Made by a program: the position numbers and the translations under genes. 64,000 nt of DNA from Kofleriaceae bacterium (GTDB lineage Bacteria; Myxococcota_A; Polyangia; Haliangiales; Haliangiaceae): the NCBI GenBank assembly GCA_020633495.1, contig JACKDR010000031.1:1-64000 (forward strand), written 5' to 3'. This document shows positions 1-9,000 of the stretch, piece after piece (positions within the stretch are counted from its first letter, which is position 1; every line of letters begins with the position of its first letter). The notes under the pieces were generated by a model that saw nothing but the letters and a program-made list of their open reading frames with translations, was not told the origin of the DNA and did no database searches.

Positions 1-2
1 TC

Positions 3-1271
3 ACCCCCGCCGCCCCCGCCGCCGCGGCCGTGGCGCCGCCACGCCGCGCCGGAGCGACCATCCCGCCGGCGCCTGTCGACGACCCGCTGCCCCACCTGCG
101 ACCGATCACCGCGATGCCGGCGCCGCGCGCGTTCATCGCCCTCGTCGAGGAGGCGCGCCGCCGCAACGCCACCGACCTGCACGTCGCCAGCACCCTGCCG
201 CCGATGGCGCGCGGCGTCGACGGCCTGACGCCGCTGGGCGACGTCCTCGATGCCGAGCGGGTCGACGCCCTGCTGCTGCCGCTGCTGTCGCCGGCGCAGC
301 GCCTCCAGCTCGAGACCCGCGGCTACGCCGACACCGCCGTCGACCTCGGCGAGGTCGCGCGGCTGCGGGCCAACCTGTCCCGGACCCGCCTCGGCCTCAA
401 GGGCTCGTTCCGGGTCGTGCTACCGACGCCGCCCACCCTCGACCGCCTCGGCCTGCCGCCCGAGCTCGCCAGGGTCACCAGCTACCACCAGGGGCTGGTC
501 GTGATCGCCGGCCCCAACGGCCACGGCAAGACCACGACCCTGGCGGCGCTCGTCGATCTCATCAACCGCACCCGCGCCCAGCACATCCTCACCGTCGAGG
601 ATCCGGTCGAGATCCTGCATCCCCGCAAGCGCGCCGTGATCTCGCAGCGCGAGGTCGGGCGCCACACCCGCAGCTTCGCCGCCGCGCTCAAGGCGTCGCT
701 GCGCGAGGATCCGGACGTCATCGTCATCGGCGAGCTACGCGATCGCGAGACCGTCGAGATCGCGCTGACCGCGGCCGAGACCGGCCACCTGGTCATGGCG
801 ACGATGAGCACGCCGTCGGCGGCCAAGACGCTCGATCGCCTGATCGACATGTTCCCGCCCGACGACCAGCCCCAGGTCCGCTCGTCGCTGGCGGCGGCGC
901 TGCGGTTCGTGCTGGCCCAGCGCCTGCTGCCCGCCGCCGACGGCAGCGGCATCGTGGCCGCGGTCGAGCTGCTCACCGGCGTCGTGCCGCTGGCCGCGCT
1001 CATCCGCGACGACAAGCTGTTCCAGATCGGCAGCCTGCAGCAGCGCGGCCGCGCCTTCGGCATGATCCGCCTCGACGACTCGCTGGCCGAGCTGGTCCGT
1101 GCCGGCCGCGTCACCGAGGACGTCGCGCTGCGCGCGGCCGAGCACCCGCGGGAGCTCGCCGCGGTCCTGCACCCCGCCGCGGCCGCGCCGGCGACGGCGC
1201 CGTCGGGCCGCGGCCTGGCCGACCTCAAGAGCCGCCTGGGCGGCATCTTCGGCAAGAAGGATCGGGACTGA
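3..1271 (+). CDS. PilT-family ATPase, 5' partial
   Basis: GspE/PilT-type hexameric ATPase, the class that drives type IV pilus retraction at the inner membrane. Visible in order: an N-terminal PilT segment (NATDLHVAS), Walker A GPNGHGKTTT near 510-540, an Asp box REDPD running into VIVIGELRD near 700-740, and a C-terminal tail. The Walker A has Asn and His where most PilTs have Thr and Ser (GPTGSGKS); the invariant Gly-Lys-Thr is intact. The frame is open to the window edge and the first visible residues form an Ala/Pro-rich linker, so the true start is probably upstream; GTG at 30 is only the first start inside the window. Its stop lies 2 bases before the next PilT-like gene, so the two are probably one operon. 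Family certain, exact pilus role inferred. Confidence 0.85.
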   Translation, partial: TPAAPAAAAVAPPRRAGATIPPAPVDDPLPHLRPITAMPAPRAFIALVEEARRRNATDLHVASTLPPMARGVDGLTPLGDVLDAERVDALLLPLLSPAQRLQLETRGYADTAVDLGEVARLRANLSRTRLGLKGSFRVVLPTPPTLDRLGLPPELARVTSYHQGLVVIAGPNGHGKTTTLAALVDLINRTRAQHILTVEDPVEILHPRKRAVISQREVGRHTRSFAAALKASLREDPDVIVIGELRDRETVEIALTAAETGHLVMATMSTPSAAKTLDRLIDMFPPDDQPQVRSSLAAALRFVLAQRLLPAADGSGIVAAVELLTGVVPLAALIRDDKLFQIGSLQQRGRAFGMIRLDDSLAELVRAGRVTEDVALRAAEHPRELAAVLHPAAAAPATAPSGRGLADLKSRLGGIFGKKDRD

Positions 1272-1273
1272 CG

Positions 1274-2362
1274 ATGGCCGAGATCGACGCGCTGTTCGAC
1301 GTCCTGCTGGCGCGCGGCGGCTCGGATCTGCACCTGTCGCCGGGCTACCCCGCGATGCTGCGCATCAAGGGCGAGCTGGTGCCCGCCGACGACCGCGTCC
1401 TCGAGCACCCCGAGATCGAGCGGCTGCTGCTCGAGATCCTCAACCCGGTGCAGCGCGCGCTGTTCGAGGCCCACCACGATCTCGACTTCGCCCACGGCTA
1501 CGGCGACAGGGCCCGGTTCCGGGGCAACTACCTGGGCAAGACCACCGGCATGGGCGGCGTGTTCCGCACCATCCCGACGACGATCCTCGGCATGGACGAG
1601 CTCGGCGTCCCGGCCGGCGTGCGCCGCCTCGCCGACCTCACCGCCGGGCTCGTGCTGGTGACCGGCCCGACCGGCAGCGGCAAGTCGACGACGCTGGCCG
1701 CGATGATCGATCACATGAACCGGACCCGACGCGGGCACATCCTCACGATCGAGGACCCCGTCGAGTTCGTGCACCAGAGCCGCGGCTGCCTGATCACCCA
1801 CAAGGAGGTCGGCATGCACGTGCCCAGCTTCCTCGAGGCGATCCGCAGCGCCGGCCGCGAGAACGCCGACGTCATCCTGGTCGGCGAGCTGCGCGGCGCC
1901 GAAACCATGAAGGCGGCGCTGCAGCTCGCCAGCTTCGGCATCCTGATCCTCGCCACCGTCCACACCAACTCGGCGGCGGGCACGATCGACCGCTTCGTCA
2001 ACGCGTTCCCCGCCGACCAGCAGCCGCAGATCCGGGGCCTCCTTTCCGACTCGCTCGCGGGCATCGTCGCGCAGCAGCTGCTGCGCCGCGCCGACGGCCG
2101 CGGCCGGGTCGCCGCCCACGAGGTGCTGATCGCCGCGTCCGGTCTCGCCGGCCTGATCCGGGACGCCAAGACCGCGCAGCTGACGAGCTTCATCCAGGCC
2201 GGCATGTCCGAGGGGATGCAGACCATGGACGCCACGCTGCTGCGGCTGGTCAGCGACGGCACCGTCGCCGCCAGCGACGCGCTCGAGAAGGCCCTCGACA
2301 AGGAGGCCTTCGCCAAGCTGCCGGCGGTCGCCCGCGCCCTCGGCGACGCCGCGCCGGCCTGA
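1274..2362 (+). CDS. pilT: PilT-family twitching motility ATPase
   Basis: Second GspE/PilT-type ATPase, 362 aa, close to the usual PilT length. It shows the N-terminal GSDLHLSPG motif (residues about 16-24), canonical Walker A GPTGSGKSTT (about 131-140), the ILTIEDPVEF Asp box and a Walker B region ADVILVGELRG. In PilT the last motif normally ends in Arg-Asp and is preceded by REDPD; here the Asp is Gly and the Asp box reads RENAD, so it has drifted more than its upstream partner in that part. Two tandem divergent PilT paralogues resemble a PilT/PilU pair in which one protein depends on the other. Starts at ATG two bases after the upstream stop. Confidence 0.88.
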   Translation: MAEIDALFDVLLARGGSDLHLSPGYPAMLRIKGELVPADDRVLEHPEIERLLLEILNPVQRALFEAHHDLDFAHGYGDRARFRGNYLGKTTGMGGVFRTIPTTILGMDELGVPAGVRRLADLTAGLVLVTGPTGSGKSTTLAAMIDHMNRTRRGHILTIEDPVEFVHQSRGCLITHKEVGMHVPSFLEAIRSAGRENADVILVGELRGAETMKAALQLASFGILILATVHTNSAAGTIDRFVNAFPADQQPQIRGLLSDSLAGIVAQQLLRRADGRGRVAAHEVLIAASGLAGLIRDAKTAQLTSFIQAGMSEGMQTMDATLLRLVSDGTVAASDALEKALDKEAFAKLPAVARALGDAAPA

Positions 2363-2405
2363 GCAGCCCGAGGCCACGCCACGCCGCGCCCGTTGCCGGA
2401 GCCGC

Positions 2406-2428
2406 GGATCGGCCGATCCTGCCAGGAT
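2406..2428. terminator. palindromes between convergent genes
   Basis: A perfect 14-base palindrome GGATCGGCCGATCC (2406-2419) overlaps a 5-3-5 inverted repeat ATCCT-GCC-AGGAT (2416-2428). They sit in the 152-base gap between the convergent pilT and F420-oxidoreductase genes, where a bidirectional terminator is expected. There is no T-tract, so this is only a candidate. Confidence 0.3.
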
Positions 2429-2514
2429 GGCCGCCAGCCCGTCACAGGTGCACCGCCTCGAGCGCATGCTCGGGCGCGACCGTGGAGCCGGCCCGGGGCG
2501 ACGCCTGAGGCCGC

Positions 2515-3090
2515 CTACCGGCGCAGCAGCGTGAGCGCGACGCCGCGGCTGCCGACGGCGCGCGACGTCGCCACCCACAGCAGCATCAGCGGCTCGAGCA
2601 GCCGCGCGTTGCGCAGCGGCCCGACGTCGACCGGCTCGAGGCCGACGTCGGCGATCAACCCGGCGACGACCCGGCGCGCGTCGTCGTCGTCGCCGCAGTA
2701 GAAGCCGGCGGCGGCGACGCCGTCGATCACCGGCCGGCGCAGGATCTCGGCGCCCTGGGTGTTGAACGCCTTGACCACGCGGGCGCCCGGCAGCCGCCGC
2801 GCCAGCTCCTCGGCCGACGACGTGGTGTGGCCGACCCGCGGCGCCGGCCCCGGCGCGATCGCGTTGGTGCAGTCGACGACGATCGTCCCGCGCAGCGCGC
2901 CGAGCGCCGCGACGACGGCGTCGAGCGCCGACGCCGCGGTCGCGACGCCCGCGCCCAGGCTCGCCGCCCGCGCGACCACCGCGGGGTCACCGGGATCGCG
3001 GGCGCCGAGGACGACGTCGTGACCGCGCGCCGCCCACGCCCGCGCCAGCTCGCCGCCGACGTGGCCGCTGCCGATGATCGCGACCCTCAT
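2515..3090 (-). CDS. NADPH-dependent F420 reductase-like (NADP_oxidored) protein
   Basis: 191-aa Rossmann protein beginning MRVAIIGSGHVGGELA, the dinucleotide-binding loop (GxGxxG) at the extreme N terminus, followed by VVDCTNAI and VVKAFNTQGAE, both typical of the F420-dependent NADP reductase fold (PF03807). No substrate can be named. ATG at 3090 was chosen because it gives the GxGxxG right at the N terminus and overlaps the stop of the upstream paralogue by 4 bases (ATGA), so translation is coupled. It and the next gene are diverged tandem copies of the same fold. Confidence 0.8.
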   Translation of the reverse strand: MRVAIIGSGHVGGELARAWAARGHDVVLGARDPGDPAVVARAASLGAGVATAASALDAVVAALGALRGTIVVDCTNAIAPGPAPRVGHTTSSAEELARRLPGARVVKAFNTQGAEILRRPVIDGVAAAGFYCGDDDDARRVVAGLIADVGLEPVDVGPLRNARLLEPLMLLWVATSRAVGSRGVALTLLRR

Positions 3091-3716
3091 GGCGCCACCG
3101 CGCCGCGCCGCAGGCCGAAGCCGACGCCGCGGCCGAGGCCGCGCACGATCGCCAGCTCCATCCATAGCCGCGCCACCGGCTCGGTGACGCGCGCCCAGCG
3201 CAGGCCATCGAGCCGGACCACGTCGAAGCCGAGGTCGGCGGCGAGCCGCGCCGCGACCGCGCACGCCGCGTCGTCGTCGCCGCACACCCACATCGCGACC
3301 CGGGCGGCGCCGTAGACGGGGTCGGCCATGTTCTCGAGCCCGGTGGTGTTGAAGACCTTGACGACGTGGGCGCCGGGCGCCCAGCGCTGCACCTGCTCGG
3401 CGCCGGAGTCGGTGTGGCCGATCGCGAGCGCGAGCCCGGGCCCCAGCGGGTTGGTGACGTCGAGGACGGGCACGCCGGTGAGATCGCCGGCGGCGCGCAG
3501 CGCGGCCTCGGTGGCGGACCACGGGGTCGCGAGGATGACCGCGTCCGCGCCGGCCGCGGCGGCCGCGACCGCGGCGACCGACGCGCCGGCGTGGCGCAGC
3601 GCCGGCGCGGCGTCGTCGGGGCTCCGCACGCCGTAGACGATCGCGTGGCCGGCGGCGGCGAGGCCGCGGCCGAGCGTGGTGCCGACCTTGCCGGCACCGA
3701 TGATGGCGAGCTTCAT
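3087..3716 (-). CDS. NADPH-dependent F420 reductase-like protein, tandem paralogue
   Basis: 209-aa NADP oxidoreductase of the same family as the downstream gene. It begins MKLAIIGAGKVGTTLG (GxGxxG) and carries the same landmarks: a VLDVTNPLGPG segment after the Rossmann half and VVKVFNTTGLENM. First gene of a two-gene overlapping operon; a good Shine-Dalgarno (GAGGAG) lies 6 bases before ATG 3716. It sits 25 bases downstream of a DJ-1/PfpI gene on the same strand and may be co-transcribed with it, which would suit a redox-stress role (inference). Confidence 0.8.
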   Translation of the reverse strand: MKLAIIGAGKVGTTLGRGLAAAGHAIVYGVRSPDDAAPALRHAGASVAAVAAAAAGADAVILATPWSATEAALRAAGDLTGVPVLDVTNPLGPGLALAIGHTDSGAEQVQRWAPGAHVVKVFNTTGLENMADPVYGAARVAMWVCGDDDAACAVAARLAADLGFDVVRLDGLRWARVTEPVARLWMELAIVRGLGRGVGFGLRRGAVAP

Positions 3717-3741
3717 GGTGGCTCCTCGGGTGCGGCGATCG

Positions 3742-4488
3742 CTAGCGACCGAGGGCCTCGATGACCAGGCGGGCCGCCGCGGCGCCCGAGTACTGCTGCT
3801 GCCCGGTGATCAGCAGGCCGTCGCGCACGGCGAACGGACGGAAGCGCTGGTCGACGACGAAGTTGGTGCCCGGCAGCTTGCGGGCCTCGTCCTCGATCCA
3901 GAACGGCTGGATGCGCTTGCCGACGAAGTCGTCGGCGAACTGCTCCTCGCTGTTGGCGAAGCCGGTCCAGGTCTTGCCCTCGACCAGCAGCGCGCCGCTG
4001 GCCAGCCGGGTCTCGAGCAGCAGGCACGTCGCGTGGCACACCAGCGCGGTGAGCTTGCCGGCGTCGTGGAAGCGCGCGACCAGCTGCTGCAGCCGGGTGT
4101 GGCCGCGGAACGTGATCATCGGCGACTGCCCGCCGCTGACGAAGATGGCGTCGTAGCGGGCCGGATCGACGTCGTCGATCGGGCGGGTGTCCTCGATCAG
4201 CGCCCGGTGCGCGGGCGACTTCTTGAACCCGAGGCTGATCAGATCGTGCGCCGAGTAGCCGCTGGCGTCCTCGGGATCCGAGTAGCCGTCGGCCTGCAGC
4301 GCGCCGCCGTCGGGGCTGCGGATCTCGACCTGGTAGCCGGCCTCGGTGAGCTCCCAGTACGGGTGGGTGAGCTCGCTCCACCAGAAGCCCACCGGCCAGC
4401 CCGTGGTGGGCGAGGTCGCGGGGTTGGCGGCGACGAGCAGGATCCGGCGCGTGCGCGCGGCAGAGGTGACGTTGACGTTGGCGGTCAT
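3742..4488 (-). CDS. DJ-1/PfpI family protein (Hsp31-like)
   Basis: 248-aa type 1 glutamine-amidotransferase-like protein. The nucleophile-elbow motif ALVCHATCLLLE (Cys about residue 140) and the YDAIFVSGGQSPM segment mark the DJ-1/PfpI superfamily; the length and the N-terminal WWSEL segment resemble the Hsp31/glyoxalase III branch, which acts on methylglyoxal or works as a holding chaperone. ATG at 4488 was chosen because AAGGAGC lies 6 bases upstream. A plausible promoter and a pair of palindromes lie directly upstream in the gap shared with the divergent Ric gene. Confidence 0.82.
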   Translation of the reverse strand: MTANVNVTSAARTRRILLVAANPATSPTTGWPVGFWWSELTHPYWELTEAGYQVEIRSPDGGALQADGYSDPEDASGYSAHDLISLGFKKSPAHRALIEDTRPIDDVDPARYDAIFVSGGQSPMITFRGHTRLQQLVARFHDAGKLTALVCHATCLLLETRLASGALLVEGKTWTGFANSEEQFADDFVGKRIQPFWIEDEARKLPGTNFVVDQRFRPFAVRDGLLITGQQQYSGAAAARLVIEALGR

Positions 4489-4512
4489 CGGGGCTCCTTG
4501 GTGAGTCCCTGC

Positions 4513-4541
4513 ACTATCGGGACGACCTCCGGGGTCGACAA
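4513..4541 (-). promoter_or_regulatory. candidate sigma-70 promoter of the DJ-1/PfpI gene
   Basis: On the minus strand TTGTCG (4541-4536), 17 bases, then GATAGT (4518-4513), ending 24 bases before the start codon and its Shine-Dalgarno. Spacing is ideal; the -10 is one step from TATAAT-like. Seen by eye only. Confidence 0.45.
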
Positions 4542-4547
4542 CGCAAC

Positions 4548-4578
4548 GTCCTCGAAGGACACCTTGCACGCGGTGCAA
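4548..4578. promoter_or_regulatory. two adjacent palindromes, candidate operators
   Basis: GTCCT-CGA-AGGAC (4548-4560) and TTGCAC-GCG-GTGCAA (4564-4578), both perfect, three bases apart, centres 17 bases apart. They lie just upstream of the -35 of the DJ-1/PfpI gene and in the gap shared with the divergent Ric/YtfE gene. They do not match the NsrR or FNR consensus, so the binding protein is unknown. Confidence 0.5.
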
Positions 4579-4766
4579 CATCGGGCTGGTGGCCAGCGCG
4601 CGGGGTGCCGCGACGCCGGGGCCCGCGGTGCGGCGCGGATCGCCGTCGTCGTCGTTTCGACGACGGCGCCCGCTGTCGTTCCGACCACGCCGGTCGCCTA
4701 CGTGCACGAGATCCTGGCGGATCTACACGGCCCGAGGCTGGCCCGGGACCTGCTGCAGCTCCGCGC

Positions 4767-5444
4767 ATGAACGAAGTCCGCCCCGACCAGACCCTCGGCG
4801 ATCTCGCCGCCCAGCACCCGGCCGCGACGCGGGTGTTCCTCCGCCACCGCCTCGACTTCTGCTGCGGCGGCCGCCAGACCCTGGCGGACGCCTGCGCCGA
4901 GGCCGGCCTCGATCCGCGGGCGATCGCCGGCGAGCTCGACGCCGAGGTCGCGCGCGGCGACGGCGAGCCGGGCTGGGACGATCGCCCGCTCACCGACCTC
5001 GCCGACCACATCGAGCACCGCTACCACGCCGCGCTGCGCCGCGACGTGCCGTCGCTGATCGAGGCCGCGCGCCGGGTCGAGCGCGTCCACGCCGCCAAGC
5101 CCGCGGTGCCGGCGGGGCTCGCGGCGGTGCTCGAGCAGTTCTGGGCCGAGATGCAGTCGCACATGGCGAAGGAGGAGCAGATCCTGTTCCCGATGATCCG
5201 GCGCGGCGTCCCCGGCGATCACGTCGCCGGACCGGTCCACGTGATGATGCAGGAGCACGACGATCACGCGGTCAACCTGGCCCGGATCCGCGAGCTCACG
5301 GACGACCGGCAGGCGCCGGCGCACGCGTGCGCGACCTGGCGGGCCCTGTACGACGGCCTCGGCGTGCTCGAGGCCGAGCTGATGCAGCACATCCACCTCG
5401 AGAACCACGTCCTGTTCCCGCGGGCGATGCGCGAGGACGACTGA
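4767..5444 (+). CDS. ric: iron-sulfur cluster repair di-iron protein (Ric/YtfE/ScdA)
   Basis: 225-aa cytoplasmic protein that repairs Fe-S clusters damaged by nitric oxide or peroxide, using a di-iron centre. The N-terminal ScdA_N domain is plain (TLGDLAAQHPAATRVF then DFCCGGR with the paired Cys, about residues 9-32). A hemerythrin-like HHE domain follows with His/Glu motifs IEHRYH, SHMAKEEQILFP, EHDDH and HIHLENHVLFP. ATG at 4767 places the ScdA motif at the N terminus; upstream in-frame codons are Arg-rich noise. The next gene, 5 bases on, is another hemerythrin, so the pair looks like a nitrosative/oxidative-stress operon. Confidence 0.9.
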   Translation: MNEVRPDQTLGDLAAQHPAATRVFLRHRLDFCCGGRQTLADACAEAGLDPRAIAGELDAEVARGDGEPGWDDRPLTDLADHIEHRYHAALRRDVPSLIEAARRVERVHAAKPAVPAGLAAVLEQFWAEMQSHMAKEEQILFPMIRRGVPGDHVAGPVHVMMQEHDDHAVNLARIRELTDDRQAPAHACATWRALYDGLGVLEAELMQHIHLENHVLFPRAMREDD

Positions 5445-5449
5445 CCGCC

Positions 5450-6031
5450 GTGGTCGTGCCCATCGGCGGGCCCGGTCGCGGCGGCGCGCGCGGCCGCGAC
5501 GACGGCGACGACGACGGCGACGACCTCGTCGCGCTGCTGCTGGCCTGCCACGCCCGCATCCGCCGCTTCGTCGCGCTGGCCGCGGCGGCCGGCGCGCGCG
5601 ACGACGTCCCGGCGGCGGAGCGCGCCGACGCCTGCCGCGCCGTCGCGCGCTACTTCCGCGACGCGTTGCCGCTGCACGTCGAGGACGAGGAGCGCGGCCT
5701 GGTGCCGCGCCTGATCGGCCGCGACCCGGTCGTCGACGACGCGCTGGCGACGATGGCCGCGCAGCACCGCGATCACGGGCCGGGGCTCGACGCCCTGCTG
5801 GCCGCGGTCGCGGCGGTGCGCGCCGCGCCCGCCGACGTCGAGGCGCGCCGGGTCCTGGCCGCCGCGGCCGGCGCGCTCGACGCCGCGTTCGCCGCCCACC
5901 TCGACCTCGAGGAGCGGGTCGTGTTCCCCGCGATCGGCCGCCTGCTCGACGCCGGCGTCCGCGCCGAGCTGGTGCGCGAGCTGCGGGCGCGGCGCCGCGC
6001 CGCCGGCGCTCCCGACGACGCCGGCGCCTGA
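5450..6031 (+). CDS. hemerythrin HHE domain protein
   Basis: About 193 aa. The four-helix hemerythrin signature is readable: CHARIRRF, HVEDEERGLVPRL, AAQHRDHGPGL and HLDLEERVVFPAI, with His and Glu ligands for a di-iron site spread over residues about 30-165. It follows the Ric gene by 5 bases and is probably co-transcribed. No ATG precedes the domain; GTG at 5450 is chosen, GTG at 5456 is equally possible. Likely role is O2, NO or iron handling next to Ric; the exact ligand is not shown by sequence. Confidence 0.75.
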   Translation: MVVPIGGPGRGGARGRDDGDDDGDDLVALLLACHARIRRFVALAAAAGARDDVPAAERADACRAVARYFRDALPLHVEDEERGLVPRLIGRDPVVDDALATMAAQHRDHGPGLDALLAAVAAVRAAPADVEARRVLAAAAGALDAAFAAHLDLEERVVFPAIGRLLDAGVRAELVRELRARRRAAGAPDDAGA

Positions 6032-6096
6032 GTCGGGACGATCTGCGGGCGGGGCGCCGGGGGTGCCCGGCTCGGGTATGGTCGACCTCGCCAGCC

Positions 6097-9000
6097 GTGA
6101 CGCCCGCGATCCCCGAAACCGCGCTCCGCCTCGTCGCCGCGTGCTTCGACGCCCGGACCTTCCAGCGCGGCCTGCAGTACGCGCGCGAGCGCCGCGTGCA
6201 CGTGGTCAAGGCGCCGCCGTGGCCGGTGGTCGCGCAGGTCCGCGGCGGCGCCGGCTACGTCGTCACGGTCCACTACGACGCCGCGGCCCGCTACCTGCGC
6301 GGCGTCTGCTCGTGCCCGGTCGGCGTCGACTGCAAGCACGCCGCCGCCACCGCGCTGGTCGCGCTCGCCGACGAGCACGCCCGGCTCGCCGGCCACCACG
6401 ACGCCGCCCGCCAGGAGATGGTCGGGGCCTGGCTCGCCGACCTCGGCCGGTCGATCGGCCAGCCCACCGCCGAGCCGCGCGCCGATCGCGTCGTCGCCTA
6501 CGTCCTCGACGCTCGCGACGGCGACGTCGGGTTGACGATCCTGCAGTGCCCGCGGCTCAAGCGCGGCGGCCTCGGCACCGGCACCGTGATCGGCGCGCTC
6601 GGCGATCCCCAGCGCGGCGCGCCCCGCTGGGTCGAGGTCGACGACCTGCGCCGCATCGCGATGCTGCGCGCGGTCACGCGCGCGCCCGCGCACGGCACCA
6701 AGCTCGCGCTCGACCGCGTCCCCGGCGACCTGCTGCTCGACCTCGCCGGCACCGGGCGGCTGTTCTGGGACGGCGTCCGCAACCCGCCGCTGGCGGTCGG
6801 CGCGGCGATCACGACGACGCTGCGGTGGACCGCCAGCGACGACCAGCCCGACGCCTGGCGCCTCGGCGTCGCCGGCGCGCTGATCGTCGTGCCCGCCCGC
6901 GACTGCCTCTACGTCGATCCGCGCCGCCACGCCATCGGCGCCCTCGATCTCGGCGTCGCGCCGGCGCTGGTCCACCGCCTGATCGTCGGGCCCCCGGTGC
7001 CGGCGGCGATGCGCGCCACCGTCGCGCGCAGCCTGCGGCCGCTGCTGCGCGAGCCGCCGGCCGACGACGACGCCGCGCCCGCCGCCGCGCCCGCCGCCCC
7101 CGCCGCCGCGCCCGCCGCCGATAGCGACCCCGACGACGTCGCGACCCAGCCGGTGCGCCCGCGCCTGCGCGCCGAGCTCGATCGCGATCACGGCGACCGG
7201 GTCGCGGTCCGCGTCGTCGCCGAGGCGCGCTACGGCGACGCCGTCTTCGAGCTCGCGACCTGGGACCCGGCGCGGCCGTGGCCACGCGACCTGGTCGCCG
7301 AGGGCCGCCTGCACGAGCGCCTGCAGGGCCTGCTGGCCACGCTGCCCCACGGCGGCCAGGCCACCAGCAGCCTCGAGCTGCTCGCCGACGCCCGCCACCT
7401 CGCCCACGCCGTCGTGCCGACGCTGCTCGCCGAGGGCTGGGCCTGCGAGCTGGCCGAGGACTTCCCGCACGAGGCGCCGCTGGTCGACGTCACCTTCGTC
7501 GAGCACCTGCGGCCGCGCGACGACGGCCGCGACTGGTTCGGCCTCGAGCTCGGCGTCACGATCGCGGGCCGCACCGTGCCGCTGTTGCCGATCCTGCTGC
7601 AGGCGATCCGCGACGGCCAGCTGGTCGTCGAGCCCGGCGGCGGCGCCGCCCAGGTCGGCGGCGGCCTCACCCTGCAGCTGCCCGAGGGCGAGCTGGTCCA
7701 CGTCCCCGCCGAGCGGGTCCAGCGCTGGCTGCGCCCGCTGGTCGAGCTCGAGCTCAACGGCATCTCCGCCGACGGCGTCGTCGAGATGCCCGCGTTCGTC
7801 GCCGCCGAGCTCGACGGCGAGGCCGCGGGCCGCTTCGGCTCGACCGCGGCGCTGACCGCGGCGCGCGAGCGCCTGGCCGCGCTGCTGGCGCTGGCGCCGC
7901 GCAAGGAGGGCCGCGGCTTCGCCGGCACGCTGCGGCCGTACCAGCGGGTCGGCCTGGCGTGGCTGCGGTTCCTCCACGACGCCGGCTACGGCGGCCTGCT
8001 CGCCGACGAGATGGGCCTGGGCAAGACCGTCCAGCTGCTGGCGTTCCTCGACGGCCTGCGCGCCGCCGGCAAGCTGACCGCGGCGGCGCCGGCGCTGGTG
8101 GTGGCGCCGCGCAGCGTCGTCGGCAACTGGCACCGCGAGGCCACCCGGTTCGCGCCCCGGCTGCGCCCGACGATCCATCTCGGCGCCGACCGCGCCCAGC
8201 AGGTCGACGCGCTGGCGTCGGCGCCGCTGATCATCACGTCGTACCAGACCCTGCTGCGCGACCTCGAGCTGTTCCGCGCCGTCGGCTGGACCACGGTCCT
8301 GTGCGACGAGGCCCAGGCGGTCAAGAACGCCGACACCCAGCTGCGCGGCGCGGTCGCGGCGCTGCGCGCCCACAGCCGGTTCTGCATCACCGGCACGCCG
8401 ATCGAGAACCACCTCGGCGAGCTGTGGTCGCAGCTCGACCTGGCGATGCCGGGGCTGCTCGGCCGCCGCGCCGCGTTCGACGCCATCTTCCGGCGCCCGA
8501 TCGAGAAGTTCGGCGCGATCGAGCCGCTCGAGCGGCTGCGCGCCCGGATCCGACCGTTCCTCCTGCGGCGCACCAAGGAGAGCGTCGAGCTCGACCTGCC
8601 GCCCAAGACCGAGGTCGTCGAGTACGTCGACCTCGACACCGCGCAGCGCGACCTCTACGAGAGCCTGCGGCTGACCCTCGACGACAAGGTCCGCAAGGCG
8701 CTGATCGAGCGCGGCATCCAGGGCACGTCGATGATGATCCTCGACGCCCTGCTCAAGCTGCGGCAGTGCTGCTGCGATCCGCGGCTGCTCGACCTGCCGC
8801 AGGCCCGCGAGCTCGACGCCTCGGCCAAGCTCGAGCGCCTGATGGGCATGCTCGAGGAGCTGGTCGACAGCGAGCGCTCGACGCTGGTGTTCTCGCAGTT
8901 CACCTCGATGCTGGCGCTGATCGAGCAGGCCTGCGACCAGGCCGGCATCCCGTGCGTCACGCTGACCGGCGCGACCCGCGATCGCGACGACGTCATCCGC

